Of a DNA stretch of 64,000 nucleotides, positions 8,662 to 17,245 are shown piece after piece (position 1 is the stretch's first letter; each line of letters begins with the position of its first letter). This stretch comes from Pseudomonadota bacterium. GTDB taxonomy: Bacteria > Chloroflexota > UBA5177. Below the pieces are notes generated by a model, which had not been told where the DNA came from, searched no databases, and was given only the letters and a program-made list of their open reading frames with translations. The translations under genes and the position numbers were made by a program. The stretch spans positions 1 to 64,000 of the forward strand of contig JAJPIP010000044.1 in the NCBI GenBank assembly GCA_021324655.1, in the 5' to 3' direction.

Positions 8662-9561
8662 TCAGACACCCGGTGCCCGCACTTCGACCCCCGCGAGATC
8701 CTCGATCACGCGCAGGATCGACGTGTAATCGTCCGGGCCAAACCCTCTGGCCTGGGCCGCGCCGTAGAGCTGGCGCGCCAGCGCGGTCAGCAACAGCGGG
8801 CTCTGCTGCTCGGCGCCCAGCTCGAGTCCCAGTCCCAGATCCTTGACCAGGAGATCGGTCATGAAGCCGGGATGGAAAGTTCCGCTGAAGGCACGGAGGG
8901 GAAACTGCTGAGACAGCTGCCAGCTAGCCCCGGCGCTGACTCCGATGACCCTGGCCATGGTCTCGACATCGGCTCCTGCCTTCGCGCCCGTCGTGAAGGC
9001 CTCAGCGATCCCGGCGGCGATGATGCCAACCAGCATGTTGTTGACGAGCTTGATGATCTCCCCCGTGCCGGACGGGCCGACGTGGAAGATGTTGGAGCCC
9101 ATCGCCTCAAAGACGGGACGGGCGATTTCCAGCGCCGCCGCGTCGCCGCCCACCATGATGGTGAGCGTCCCGGCGTCCGCCCCCTGAGTGCCGCCGCTGA
9201 CCGGGGCATCGAGAAAGGCGACGTTGCGGGCCGCGCACTCATCGGCCAGCTGCCGGCTCACCGCTGGGGCGATCGTGCTCATATCGGCCACCACCAGCCC
9301 TGGACGCGGCGCCGTCAGGATCCCATCCGGTCCGGTGACGAGGGCCCGCACATCGGGCGAATCGCTGACGATGGTGATGAGGATGTCCACGCTGCCGGCC
9401 AGGGCGGCCGGTGACGAGGCCCAGCCGGCACCCGCCTGGAGGATGGGGTCGGCACGCTCCGGCCGGCGCGCCCAGACGGTGAGCGGGAACCCCGCTCGCA
9501 CGACGTTCCGTGCCATCGGCATGCCCATGGCACCCAACCCGATGAAGCCGACTCTCTGCAC
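8662..9561 (-). CDS. 3-hydroxyisobutyrate dehydrogenase-family (HIBADH) oxidoreductase
   Basis: A 299-aa beta-hydroxyacid dehydrogenase that oxidises a 3-hydroxyacid to the semialdehyde with NAD(P). The N-terminal Rossmann motif GFIGLGAMGMPMA is at residues 4-16, the substrate loop DAPVSGGTQGADAG near 120, and the catalytic Lys in GEIIKLVNN near 170. The GTG at 9561 is chosen because GGAGG lies 5 nt upstream; an ATG at 9582 lacks a ribosome site. The frame stays open further upstream across the divergent kinase gene, but that part is antisense noise. Substrate could be 3-hydroxyisobutyrate, tartronate semialdehyde or a related acid. Confidence 0.92.
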   Translation of the reverse strand: MQRVGFIGLGAMGMPMARNVVRAGFPLTVWARRPERADPILQAGAGWASSPAALAGSVDILITIVSDSPDVRALVTGPDGILTAPRPGLVVADMSTIAPAVSRQLADECAARNVAFLDAPVSGGTQGADAGTLTIMVGGDAAALEIARPVFEAMGSNIFHVGPSGTGEIIKLVNNMLVGIIAAGIAEAFTTGAKAGADVETMARVIGVSAGASWQLSQQFPLRAFSGTFHPGFMTDLLVKDLGLGLELGAEQQSPLLLTALARQLYGAAQARGFGPDDYTSILRVIEDLAGVEVRAPGV

Positions 9562-9618
9562 CGTCACCTCCCGCCGCGACATCCCATGGTAGCCGTACAC
9601 TGATGCGGAATCTCCGCC

Positions 9619-11025
9619 ATGCTCGAAGCTCTCCGCAGCCGTCTCGTCCTGACCAACCTTCTTATCACTCTCATCGGTCTGGTCGTCGTCGTCCTGGTAT
9701 TTACGAACCTTCTGGCGAATCAGACGACCGCGGCCAAAACGGCGCAGCGTCAACAGCAGGCGGGACGCATTGCCACCCAGGTGGAGCGCCTCTATACGGG
9801 GAATGCCAAGCCTGCACAGCTGCAGCAGTTGGTCACGCTGTCCAGCCGTCTGCTGGGGGCGCGAGTGGCAATCGTGGGGCCGGATCGCCTGATTCGTGTC
9901 GACTCGGCGCACCGCACGCCGTACTACTCGGGTACGTATCTCACGCCGAACAAGGAAGCGCTGGCGGCCGGAGAAGCGGCCACGACTGAGATCAACGCCG
10001 ACCAGAGTCTCTACCGCTTTCAGGCGCCCATCCCGGGCGTGCACGGACCCAACGGCGGAGCGGTCTTGCTGATCGTGCAGGTGACGGAAGTGCGCCCGGG
10101 GGTTGGATCGCTGGCGGCGTTCATCGGGCTCGCTCTCGGCATTGCCGTCCTGGTGTGGCTGCTGATCGCGCTCTACTTCACCACCTTCGTCTCCCGGCCG
10201 CTCCTTCAGGTGATGCAGGCGGCGGGCCGAATGGCACGCGGCGACTACAATGCGCGCGTTCCCGTGCACGGCCACGGGGAGATTGCGGGGCTGGCGCGGC
10301 AGTTCAACATAATGGCCGACCGCGTGCAGCGCAGCAACCAGACGCTGAAAGACTTCGTGGCCAACGTGTCCCACGACCTTCGGACGCCGCTGACGATTGT
10401 CGCCGGCTTCTCCGAGGCCGTGCTGGACGGCACCTCGCCGGCCCGGGAGGCGGCCCAGATCATCCGGGAGGAAGCGGACAAGATGGGCCGGCTGGTGGAG
10501 GATCTCCTGCAGTTGACGCGGCTGGAATCCGGGTTACTGACGCTACAGCGCCGTCCGGTGCGGCTCTCCACGCTCGTGCAAGACGCCATGGATCGTCTGC
10601 CGCGTCCCGGTCCGCTCCTCACGAATGAGGTGCCGCCCGGCCTGGGCATCGAGGCCGACCCCATGCAACTGGAGCGCGTGCTGCGCAATCTCCTGGAGAA
10701 TGCGGTTCGGTACACGTCGGCGGACGGGGAGATCATCGTCAAGGCAGAGGCAGCACCGGGCCGCCGCGTGGCGCTGGTGGTGCAGGACACGGGGACTGGA
10801 ATCGCACCGCAGGACATCGCTCGCATCTTCGAACGCTTCTATCGTTCGGACAAGAGTCGGGAGGATAGGGGGCATTCCGGGCTGGGGTTGGCCATCGTGC
10901 GCGAGATAGTGGAAGCGCATGGCGGGACGGTCTCGGTGCAAAGTGAGCCGGGCCGGGGCACCCTGTTTCGTCTGGAGTTGCCGGGAGCGACGCGCGTGGC
11001 CGATATGGAGGAAAGCCTTCGATGA
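9619..11025 (+). CDS. Membrane sensor histidine kinase
   Basis: A 468-aa HisKA-type kinase. Transmembrane segments are at about 9-30 and 163-190, bracketing an extracytoplasmic sensor of about 130 residues. A HAMP domain (191-243) leads into the phospho-acceptor helix with H252 in VSHDLRTPLT. The ATPase domain has the N box LLENAVRY, the G1 box DTGTGIA, the F box ERFYR and the G2 box HSGLGLAIV. No response regulator is adjacent; the OmpR-type regulator at 6783-7484 is the closest candidate partner. Its stop overlaps the start of the methyltransferase gene by 4 bp (ATGA). Confidence 0.95.
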   Translation: MLEALRSRLVLTNLLITLIGLVVVVLVFTNLLANQTTAAKTAQRQQQAGRIATQVERLYTGNAKPAQLQQLVTLSSRLLGARVAIVGPDRLIRVDSAHRTPYYSGTYLTPNKEALAAGEAATTEINADQSLYRFQAPIPGVHGPNGGAVLLIVQVTEVRPGVGSLAAFIGLALGIAVLVWLLIALYFTTFVSRPLLQVMQAAGRMARGDYNARVPVHGHGEIAGLARQFNIMADRVQRSNQTLKDFVANVSHDLRTPLTIVAGFSEAVLDGTSPAREAAQIIREEADKMGRLVEDLLQLTRLESGLLTLQRRPVRLSTLVQDAMDRLPRPGPLLTNEVPPGLGIEADPMQLERVLRNLLENAVRYTSADGEIIVKAEAAPGRRVALVVQDTGTGIAPQDIARIFERFYRSDKSREDRGHSGLGLAIVREIVEAHGGTVSVQSEPGRGTLFRLELPGATRVADMEESLR

Positions 11026-11801
11026 ACTTTGATCGCGCCGCCGATATTTACGACGCGACGCGCGGCTTGCCACCCGGCATCCCGGAGCAAATCGCCGGCC
11101 GCATTGAGGAGATTGTGAATGCCGGCCCCGAGACGCGCTTCCTGGAGATGGGCGTGGGGACGGGGCGGATCGCGCTTCCGCTCATCGCGCGCGGCTACCC
11201 CTACGTCGGCGTGGACATCTCGCACCGGATGCTGGAGCGGCTGAAGGCCAAAGCGGGAGGCGCCCCGAACCTGACCGTGATCGAAGGCTCGATCACCGAT
11301 CTCCCCCTGCCGGACGACAGCGTTGACGTGGTGCTTGTCATCCACGTCTTTCATCTCTTCCCCGAGTGGCGCACGGCGCTGGATGAGGCGCTGCGCGTGC
11401 TGCGCCCGGGTGGGCACTTCCTGTGGGGCGGCAACGACCGCGCGCCGGAAGATCCCGGCACCCAGATCCGCCGGACATGGTCGGCGGCGGTGCGAGACCT
11501 GGGGGCGAATCTGCGCGCGAGGTACGGCGATTGGGAGGCGATCAGCGCCGAGGTGACAGCCCGAGGCGGGTATACGGCCATGTATGAGGTCGCGCGCTGG
11601 CAGGGGGAGCTGGTGCCGGCCGAGGTGATGGAGACTATCCGCAGCGGCGCGTTCTCGGCGTCGTGGGACCAGCCGCGCGAGGTGATGGAAGAGGCCCACC
11701 GACGCGTGACGGCATGGGGTGAGGGATACTACGGCGATTTGACCGCACCGCAAGTGAGCTCGGAGTCTTTCACCATCTTCGCCGCGCGCTTTCCCGGCTG
11801 A
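11022..11801 (+). CDS. Class I SAM-dependent methyltransferase
   Basis: A 259-aa methyltransferase of the UbiE/type-11 sort. Motif I is FLEMGVGTGRIALPL (residues 38-52), followed by the acidic DIS at about 67, the post-II segment DDSVDVVLVIHVFH near 101 and LRPGGHFLWGG near 128. It has no signal or membrane segment and acts in the cytoplasm. The substrate is not evident. The ATG overlaps the stop of the histidine kinase gene, so the two are translationally coupled. This kinase-methyltransferase pairing has no obvious functional explanation. Confidence 0.92.
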   Translation: MNFDRAADIYDATRGLPPGIPEQIAGRIEEIVNAGPETRFLEMGVGTGRIALPLIARGYPYVGVDISHRMLERLKAKAGGAPNLTVIEGSITDLPLPDDSVDVVLVIHVFHLFPEWRTALDEALRVLRPGGHFLWGGNDRAPEDPGTQIRRTWSAAVRDLGANLRARYGDWEAISAEVTARGGYTAMYEVARWQGELVPAEVMETIRSGAFSASWDQPREVMEEAHRRVTAWGEGYYGDLTAPQVSSESFTIFAARFPG

Positions 11802-11885
11802 CGTTGCCTAAAAGGGTGCGAGTCCGTATACTTCATTGTGCCGCCGGGAGCGGGCCCTTTTGCCTCTGCGTGTCCTGGCTGACGA

Positions 11886-11972
11886 GCCGAGATGGCGGAA
11901 TCGGCAGACGCGCCGGTCTCAAAAACCGGTGGCCGCAAGGCCATGAGGGTTCGAGCCCCTCTCTCGGCACCA
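11886..11972 (+). tRNA. tRNA-Leu (anticodon CAA)
   Basis: An 87-nt class II tRNA with acceptor stem GCCGAGA/TCTCGGC, anticodon stem CCGGT/ACCGG around the loop CTCAAAA (anticodon CAA, reads UUG), a long variable arm and the T-loop GGTTCGAGCC. The CCA end is encoded. It lies 11 bp upstream of a second tRNA-Leu gene. Confidence 0.97.
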
Positions 11973-11983
11973 ATCAAATACGG

Positions 11984-12071
11984 GCGGCTGTGGCGGAACA
12001 GGTAGACGCGCATGGCTCAGGACCATGTCCCCGCTAAGGGGGTGGGGGTTCGAGTCCCTTCAGCCGCACCA
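11984..12071 (+). tRNA. tRNA-Leu (anticodon CAG)
   Basis: An 88-nt class II tRNA with acceptor stem GCGGCTG/CAGCCGC, anticodon stem CATGG/CCATG around the loop CTCAGGA (anticodon CAG, reads CUG), a long variable arm, the T-arm GGGTTCGAGTCCC and encoded CCA. CUG is the commonest Leu codon in GC-rich genomes. It is co-transcribed with the preceding tRNA and followed by a terminator. Confidence 0.97.
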
Positions 12072-12081
12072 GACTGAAAAG

Positions 12082-12115
12082 ACCCCGTGAGATGACTGTC
12101 TCCCGGGGTTCTTTC
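12082..12115 (+). terminator. Terminator of the tRNA-Leu pair
   Basis: The stem ACCCCG/CGGGGT, extended inward by GAGA/TCTC around a 6-nt loop, is followed by TTCTTTC. It starts 10 bp after the second tRNA and overlaps the end region of the minus-strand pseudogene. Confidence 0.7.
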
Positions 12116-12159
12116 ACTCCGGGAGTTGTTCCACGAACAGGGCCCACTCTCTGTTCTCG

Positions 12160-12479
12160 TCAAAGGACACGCACCCTCCCCTTGAAGAGGCTGATCCGCA
12201 GTTCGGGCCGCACGCTGTGACGGGGAACGACATCAACTTGCCGTTCAAGGAGCGCGGCCAGGTAGTTCTGCACCTGAGAGTGCTTGAGCAAGCCGGCCGC
12301 CCCAGGTCGACAACAATGTCACTGTCGGGACGCGCCTCACCTCTTGCGACTGACCCGGCGAGAGCGAGATATTTCACTCCCATCTTCCGTAGCTCGCCCT
12401 GCATGGCTATCAGGCGCTCAATGATGATCTGCTTGTCCGGCTGATTAGCGCTATCTGGAATCGTCGGTCTGTCCTTCAT
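12160..12479 (-). pseudogene. Decayed MNT-type nucleotidyltransferase
   Basis: The first about 60 codons read as a minimal nucleotidyltransferase of the MntA antitoxin type: ALAGSVARGEARPDSDI then VVDLG. After VVDLG the family-like sequence (LLKHSQVQNYLAALLERQ, then VRPELRISLFKG) continues in a different frame and stops at 12160-12162, so a single-base frameshift separates the halves. The catalytic SDxD signature is also damaged: SDI is followed by VVD rather than D. The unshifted frame runs on to 12114 but gives unrelated sequence. No intact HEPN partner is next to it. Decay is certain; former toxin-antitoxin function is inferred. Confidence 0.8.
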
Positions 12480-12803
12480 CAGCCGTTCCTAATCGAGATC
12501 GGTCCTCCGCTGGAAATCTCACCACGTGCGAGCCGAAATGCGTGTTTACCCCGGGACGAGCCGCGTCTAGCAGCGCACGGGTCACGTGCTCGAGTGTCTC
12601 GGCGAGGGCAGATAACTGTTCCTACCTCCCCTCAGCCATTGCATCAGTCTTGAGGTCACACGCGGAGCGTGGGGGGATCAGCGTTTTCGCGACCGCGCTC
12701 GGCGTTACCACAGTCCCTCCGCGTGTTTTCTCTCTTGCCACTTTCCACGCATCCCCCTCGTACACGCCTGGATCGGTCGTGATTTGCCACTGTAGAGCAG
12801 GGG
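12480..12803. other. 324-bp gap with possible gene remnant
   Basis: No intact gene is visible. On the minus strand an ATG GCT start near 12628 is interrupted by a TAG five codons later. The same frame then stays open for about 55 codons (beginning EQLSALAETLEHVTRALLDA) and overlaps the start of the nucleotidyltransferase pseudogene. This could be the ruined partner gene of that element. The right half, upstream of the chromate transporter gene, shows no convincing promoter. Confidence 0.4.
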
Positions 12804-13979
12804 ATGGGCGAGATGGAGCAGCAGCCGGACGAGATCCTGGGGACCAGACCCGCAGCCACCCGTGGCGCTGTCGCCATGATCTTCCTGAAGTTGGGCATCA
12901 TCGCCTTCGGTGGTCCGGCTGCCCACGTGGCGTTGATGCGCCGGGAGTTCGTGGAAAAGCACCACTGGATCGAGGAGGACGAGTTCCTCCGGATGTTCGC
13001 CGCCTGCAGCGTCATTCCCGGTCCCAGCTCCACGGAGCTTGCCATCTACCTCGGCTACCGCCTGGCGGGCGTCTCGGGCCTTGTGCTGGCCGGCACCCTC
13101 TTCATCGCGCCCGCGATGCTCATCATGGTGGCAATCGCCGTCGTCTATGCCCGGTTCGGATCAACGCGGGCCGTCACGTCCGCCCTCTATGGCATCCGTC
13201 CGGTGGTGGTTGCCATCGTGGCGTGGGCCCTCCTCGACCTCGGCCGGCGAATCCTCACGCGTCCGCCACTCTGGGTGGTCGCCCTCGGCGTCTTCGGCCT
13301 CTCCCTGGTCTACGTCAATCCCATCCTGCTGCTCGGTCTCGCCGGCATTGCTGCCGTGCTGGCCGCTCAAGCGTCAACGGTGGGACGGCGCAAGGATGCC
13401 GGGGCGCTGATGGTCGGGCCGATCCTGCTTCCCGTGGCAGCCGTCGCCGCTCACCCAGGCCGGCTGGCGACGATCTTCTTCACGTTTCTCAAGCTCGGCG
13501 CTGTCTCGTACGGCAGCGGATATGTGCTCTTCGCCTTTCTGCACGCGGACTTCGTGGCCGGTCTTCACTGGCTCACGGATGGCCAATTGGCGGACGCCGT
13601 GGCGATCGGACAGGCTACGCCGGGACCGGTCTTCACGACGGCGACCTTTCTCGGCTATCTCTTCGCTGGTGTGCCCGGGGCACTCCTCGCGACGCTCGGC
13701 ATTTTCCTGCCGGGGTTCGTGCTCGTCCCCTTTCTCGATCGCATTGTGCGGCTCGTCGGATCGCACCCCGGCGTCCGGGCGTTTCTGGACGGCGTGAACG
13801 TGGGTGCCCTCGGCCTGATCGCCGCCGTCACCGTCGCCCTGGCCCGGACCGCCTTCCTCGACCCGCTGACCATCGTCCTCGCGGCCGCCGCGTTGCCCGT
13901 TCTTCTCTGGCGGCCGCTCACCGCACCCGGGCTGATCGCGGCCGGCGCGTTGATCGGTCTGGCTGCCGGCCATGGGTGA
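12804..13979 (+). CDS. chrA: Chromate ion transporter (CHR family, two-domain)
   Basis: A 391-aa integral membrane protein with two homologous halves, as in full-length ChrA. The first half (about 22-190) carries LKLGIIAFGGPAAHVA and CSVIPGPSS. The second half (about 225-390) repeats these as LKLGAVSYGSGYVLFAF and IGQATPGPVFT. Ten or so hydrophobic helices are visible. The family exports chromate, probably by anion antiport, and may handle sulfate-like anions. ATG at 12804 is used; 12813 is an alternative that removes three residues. It is monocistronic, and no chromate reductase or regulator is nearby. Confidence 0.93.
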   Translation: MGEMEQQPDEILGTRPAATRGAVAMIFLKLGIIAFGGPAAHVALMRREFVEKHHWIEEDEFLRMFAACSVIPGPSSTELAIYLGYRLAGVSGLVLAGTLFIAPAMLIMVAIAVVYARFGSTRAVTSALYGIRPVVVAIVAWALLDLGRRILTRPPLWVVALGVFGLSLVYVNPILLLGLAGIAAVLAAQASTVGRRKDAGALMVGPILLPVAAVAAHPGRLATIFFTFLKLGAVSYGSGYVLFAFLHADFVAGLHWLTDGQLADAVAIGQATPGPVFTTATFLGYLFAGVPGALLATLGIFLPGFVLVPFLDRIVRLVGSHPGVRAFLDGVNVGALGLIAAVTVALARTAFLDPLTIVLAAAALPVLLWRPLTAPGLIAAGALIGLAAGHG

Positions 13980-14042
13980 CATCGGGGGGCAGGGCGGTGA
14001 TTAGCCGGCCATGCCTCTCCATGGCTGGATGCGCCGGCGTCT

Positions 14043-15668
14043 CTATGGTTCGGTTCTCGATTCGCCCAATTCGTGGGCGGCGATGAAGGCGCGCTCGCGA
14101 CGCCGGCCCTCGCGCCGGTTCACACGGAACGTCCCGGACTGTCGCCGTACGCGCTGAATCTCCTCGAGGCTGCGCAACAGCCTCGCGGGCGGGATCTCCC
14201 GCGCCTTGCGGTCTTCGATTCCTCGCTGCCACCGCGCGATCGGCTCCGGCCGTGGCCTCTGTCCTCGCCGGCACTTGATGGCCAGCGCCGCGGAGATGGT
14301 CCAGGCTTGATCGTTTTCCGGGACATTGGTGGCGTGGATCTCCTCCGCCGGCTCGGAGGTGCGGCGATCGTACGGATCGAAATCCACGCGGCCGTCGGGA
14401 AGCACATACAGGAACTCGGTGGCGTCGCCGGTAACGTTGACCGCATTGAGAAGGCGCGTCTCCAGATCGGACGCGAGCCGCGGAAACCCCTGGCGCCGAA
14501 AGCCCCTGGCGACGTCGTAGGTCTCCTTGTGCCAGACGGTCTCGCTGCTCTGGTATGCCGTGTAATTGAGCAGATGCGCGTGAGCGACGGACGTGCAGCG
14601 GATGCCGGCGGAGGTGACGAACTCGTCGCTGTACAGACGCTCGACAATGGCTCCGACGGCGCTTCGCCGGCGGTCGAGTGGGAGCCGATCGAAGAGGCCG
14701 GAGTCGAGCAGAGCTCCGGGATTGGAGGTGATCGTCTTCACCTGCCGCACGTCACCGGTCGCGGGATCGCGATCGAGCGCCATCGCAAAGTACTGCTCGT
14801 CGGGCATCCAGAAGCGCTCGAGCGTGCTGTCGCGGAGGCGCCGAGCCAGTTCATGCCACCGCGCGCGTTCCGTGTCGCTTGCCCGGCTGAGAAGCGAGCT
14901 CGCCGCCAGCAGCGCATCGTATGCCAGCCCCTGGACCTCGATGGAGGCAATCGGAGCGTTGTAGTTCGCGAAGGTCGCATTGGCATGGAGGTAGGACACG
15001 CCTCCGTCCTTCCAGGCCTGAAAGGGATGACCGTGGGGAGTCATACGCCGAAACTCCAGCAGACCGAGGGGAGAACGCTCGACGGAGCGGACGATCCATC
15101 CCACCGCTCGCAGCACACTGTCTTCAATCGTGTGGCGGCGACCGCCCGGTCTTGCTCCGTGCGGCAGGTACTCCTCGTCCAGTAGAGCGCGCCCAAAGAG
15201 CCGGCAGTACGAGGAGATCAACCGCACGTAGAGCGGCGTCGCATCGACCGTCGCGTAGATCGTCAGGCTGGTAAGCGCGTCCAGCGTCTCGGGAGTCGGG
15301 GCCAGTTCCCAGTGAGCGGCCAGCCGCCGGAAAATGGCCCGGGATTCGTTCCCCACCGCGCGCCCCTCCAGGTGCAGGGCACGAAACTCGTGATGAATCT
15401 TGCCCGGCTCTTCCTCGGTCGTCGCCTTGGTGGCGGTCCCCTGCATGACGGCCAGCTGCCGGATGACGGCACGGGCGATGTCCGGACGGATAGGCAGGAG
15501 ATCCTCCGCGACCTCCAGTGCATCACGGCCGAAATAGGCATCCTTGAAAAGGTGATAGCCGCTGGCGGACGGGAAGCCGGACGGGGAGAGGATCCGCTGC
15601 AGTGCGCGGATCATACTGGGAGCTGCCGGTCTCTTCGAACTTGACTCGGCGGGTCGCAGCGACTGCAT
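14043..15668 (-). CDS. Amylo-alpha-1,6-glucosidase / glycogen-debranching-type GH
   Basis: A 541-aa (alpha/alpha)6-barrel glycosidase of the glycogen-debranching C-terminal-domain type. Diagnostic segments are GYHLFKDAYFGRDALE (residues 37-52), the LTIYATVDATPLYVRL strand near 175, GLAYDALLAA near 295, and TVWHKETYDVARGF near 430 with its acidic catalytic residue. The protein lacks the N-terminal beta-sandwich of full-length debranching enzymes and has no signal peptide, so it is probably an intracellular alpha-glucan or oligosaccharide hydrolase. The last about 70 residues are rich in Arg and look disordered. The start at 15668 is not backed by a strong ribosome site; a later ATG (residue 19) is possible. 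Confidence 0.82.
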   Translation of the reverse strand: MQSLRPAESSSKRPAAPSMIRALQRILSPSGFPSASGYHLFKDAYFGRDALEVAEDLLPIRPDIARAVIRQLAVMQGTATKATTEEEPGKIHHEFRALHLEGRAVGNESRAIFRRLAAHWELAPTPETLDALTSLTIYATVDATPLYVRLISSYCRLFGRALLDEEYLPHGARPGGRRHTIEDSVLRAVGWIVRSVERSPLGLLEFRRMTPHGHPFQAWKDGGVSYLHANATFANYNAPIASIEVQGLAYDALLAASSLLSRASDTERARWHELARRLRDSTLERFWMPDEQYFAMALDRDPATGDVRQVKTITSNPGALLDSGLFDRLPLDRRRSAVGAIVERLYSDEFVTSAGIRCTSVAHAHLLNYTAYQSSETVWHKETYDVARGFRRQGFPRLASDLETRLLNAVNVTGDATEFLYVLPDGRVDFDPYDRRTSEPAEEIHATNVPENDQAWTISAALAIKCRRGQRPRPEPIARWQRGIEDRKAREIPPARLLRSLEEIQRVRRQSGTFRVNRREGRRRERAFIAAHELGESRTEP

Positions 15669-15691
15669 GGGCTCTCGAAAGTTCAGGGAAT

Positions 15692-15707
15692 ATTCACGAA
15701 GGTGAAT
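15692..15707. promoter_or_regulatory. Palindrome upstream of the glucosidase gene
   Basis: The inverted repeat ATTCAC-GAAG-GTGAAT begins 24 bp upstream of the glucosidase start. A second inverted repeat, TGCGGTCT/AGACCGCA, lies further away at 15735-15768, in the region shared with the divergent secreted protein gene. Either could be an operator for a sugar-responsive repressor; no regulator gene is adjacent. Confidence 0.35.
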
Positions 15708-15858
15708 GCTCTAGGCCCGCATTGTCTCGGATCTTGCGGTCTTCCCTTTCTATAGTGGAGAGACCGCAGTTGAGAGCGGTTCTGACTCGCGCCCAGCCCG
15801 GGAAAAATGCGTTCTCCCGGCCTTCCCGCGGGTGTGAGCGGCCGAGAGGAGATGGCCT

Positions 15859-16404
15859 ATGTCACGAACTCGTTTAGTCGTCGCGATGACCACCGCCGGC
15901 GTATTAGCCCTGGGGGTGGTCTCGCTGGGACGCCCGGCCGCAGCGGCGGTGCCCCTGGAGGCCGCAACGGCGACCGCAACCGCGACCGTCGGGACGGTAA
16001 CGGCGACCGCGACAAGCACGGCGACCGCTGTCGTCGCGACGGGAACTGCGACGGCCACACCGCCGCCGCCTCCGCCGCCACCGTCAGTAGCAACCGCGAC
16101 TGCGACCGCTGCTGCCCCGACGGCCACGGCGACCGCGGCACCGCTCGGTGCCTCCGCCGTTCTCGTGGCGCGGGCCAACGTGCGGCACGTGGGCGCATCG
16201 GCGCTGGTGCGCTGGACGATGGCCTACCAGTTGGGCGTCAAAGGGTTCCGCATCTACGCGCATCGGCGTGATCTTACCCCGCGACTGATCCACCCTCACC
16301 ACGCGCGCAGCTACTCGGCGCGGGTGCCGTGGACCAATGGCGGCCACTATTCGCTGCATATTCTGTTCAAGAATGGACATACCCAGACCAAGGCGATACG
16401 CTAG
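15859..16404 (+). CDS. Secreted protein with Ala/Thr-Pro linker and small C-terminal domain
   Basis: A 181-aa exported protein. Residues 1-30 form a signal peptide (core VAMTTAGVLALGVVSLG, then PAAAA). Residues 35-142 are a low-complexity linker of TAT-type repeats with a run of eight Pro near 68-75. The last about 80 residues are a compact domain containing ALVRWTMAYQLGVKGFRIYAH, resembling a fibronectin-III-like strand pair. Such repeats are usual in surface proteins of Chloroflexota. It is followed after only 4 bp by the caspase-like gene, so the two are co-transcribed. No function is known. Confidence 0.7.
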   Translation: MSRTRLVVAMTTAGVLALGVVSLGRPAAAAVPLEAATATATATVGTVTATATSTATAVVATGTATATPPPPPPPPSVATATATAAAPTATATAAPLGASAVLVARANVRHVGASALVRWTMAYQLGVKGFRIYAHRRDLTPRLIHPHHARSYSARVPWTNGGHYSLHILFKNGHTQTKAIR

Positions 16405-16408
16405 GCGC

Positions 16409-17233
16409 GTGATCAGCCGTTCAGCCGCCCCATTCCGGTGCTCGCCACCGGGATGGGGCGGCTCCTTTGCCTACCGTCTCGCTGCCGCCCTGTTGGTGGC
16501 CGCGCTCGGCGTCGTGACGGCCTTGCCGGCGAGATCAACCGCCGCCGGAGTTCAGCCGCAAGCCCTCGTGCTGGATCCGTTTCCGGAGCAGCACGGAGCC
16601 GGGTATACAGCACAGGATGCCGTGACTCTCCTCCAGAGCGCGGGATTCCGCGTGACGGACCTGGAAGGCACGCAGGTAACGGTGCCTGTGATGATGACCC
16701 TCTCGCACTATGCGGTCATCTACGTGTTCACCCATTCCGGCCCGCTTCCCAACAACGATGCCGCGGTGGCGACCGGAGACACCCGGCACGCGATGTACAA
16801 GAAGTACTTCCGCACGCAGAGCCTGGTTGAGATGCACATCATGTCGGACCACGGCTTCCGGTATTTCGATGCCGTCACCGGCCGGTTTATCGATCGCTAC
16901 ACGGGCAAGTTCTCGCCGCATAGCATCGTGTTCCTCAACGCCTGCACCGCCCTGGGCATGACACAGTTCTGGGTCGACTTGAAGAAGGCAGGCGTGGGGA
17001 CGCTCATCAGCTGGCGTCACCACGTGAACAACACCGATGCGGACGTGGGAGCGCACGAGGTGCTGGCGGCGCTGGCCAGGGGCGAAAGCGTGTCTCAGGC
17101 CATCCGGCAAGCGTTCGAACTGGGCGCCGGCATCAGCGTCGTCAAGGGGAAACTCGGAACTCTCGCCTACACTGGCGACGGCGGCAACACGTTCGCGCGT
17201 GCGACGAGCGGCGCGCTGACGGCGGCACGTTAG
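16409..17233 (+). CDS. Secreted caspase-fold (CHAT/gingipain-like) protein, putative Cys peptidase
   Basis: A 274-aa exported protein: residues 20-46 are a hydrophobic signal segment ending ARSTAAG. The mature part resembles the caspase-hemoglobinase fold: a strand VIYVFTHSG places H109, and a strand SIVFLNACTALG places C179, the spacing and context expected of the catalytic His-Cys pair in CHAT and C25-type enzymes. Later, VGTLISWRHHVNNTDADVGAHEVL matches the segment that closes the active site in these folds. GTG at 16409 is preferred; an ATG at 16337 would overlap the upstream gene heavily. Protease activity is inferred from the motif only. Confidence 0.6.
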   Translation: MISRSAAPFRCSPPGWGGSFAYRLAAALLVAALGVVTALPARSTAAGVQPQALVLDPFPEQHGAGYTAQDAVTLLQSAGFRVTDLEGTQVTVPVMMTLSHYAVIYVFTHSGPLPNNDAAVATGDTRHAMYKKYFRTQSLVEMHIMSDHGFRYFDAVTGRFIDRYTGKFSPHSIVFLNACTALGMTQFWVDLKKAGVGTLISWRHHVNNTDADVGAHEVLAALARGESVSQAIRQAFELGAGISVVKGKLGTLAYTGDGGNTFARATSGALTAAR

Positions 17234-17245
17234 AGGCCCGGATCG

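Noticed and set aside
6783-11025. Response regulator and histidine kinase as one two-component operon
   Set aside because: They are on opposite strands and separated by three genes, so pairing is only a possibility.
15960-16150. Short repeated units resembling a repeat array
   Set aside because: The repeats encode the Ala/Thr and Pro linker of the secreted protein. They have irregular spacing and no unique spacers, so they are not CRISPR.
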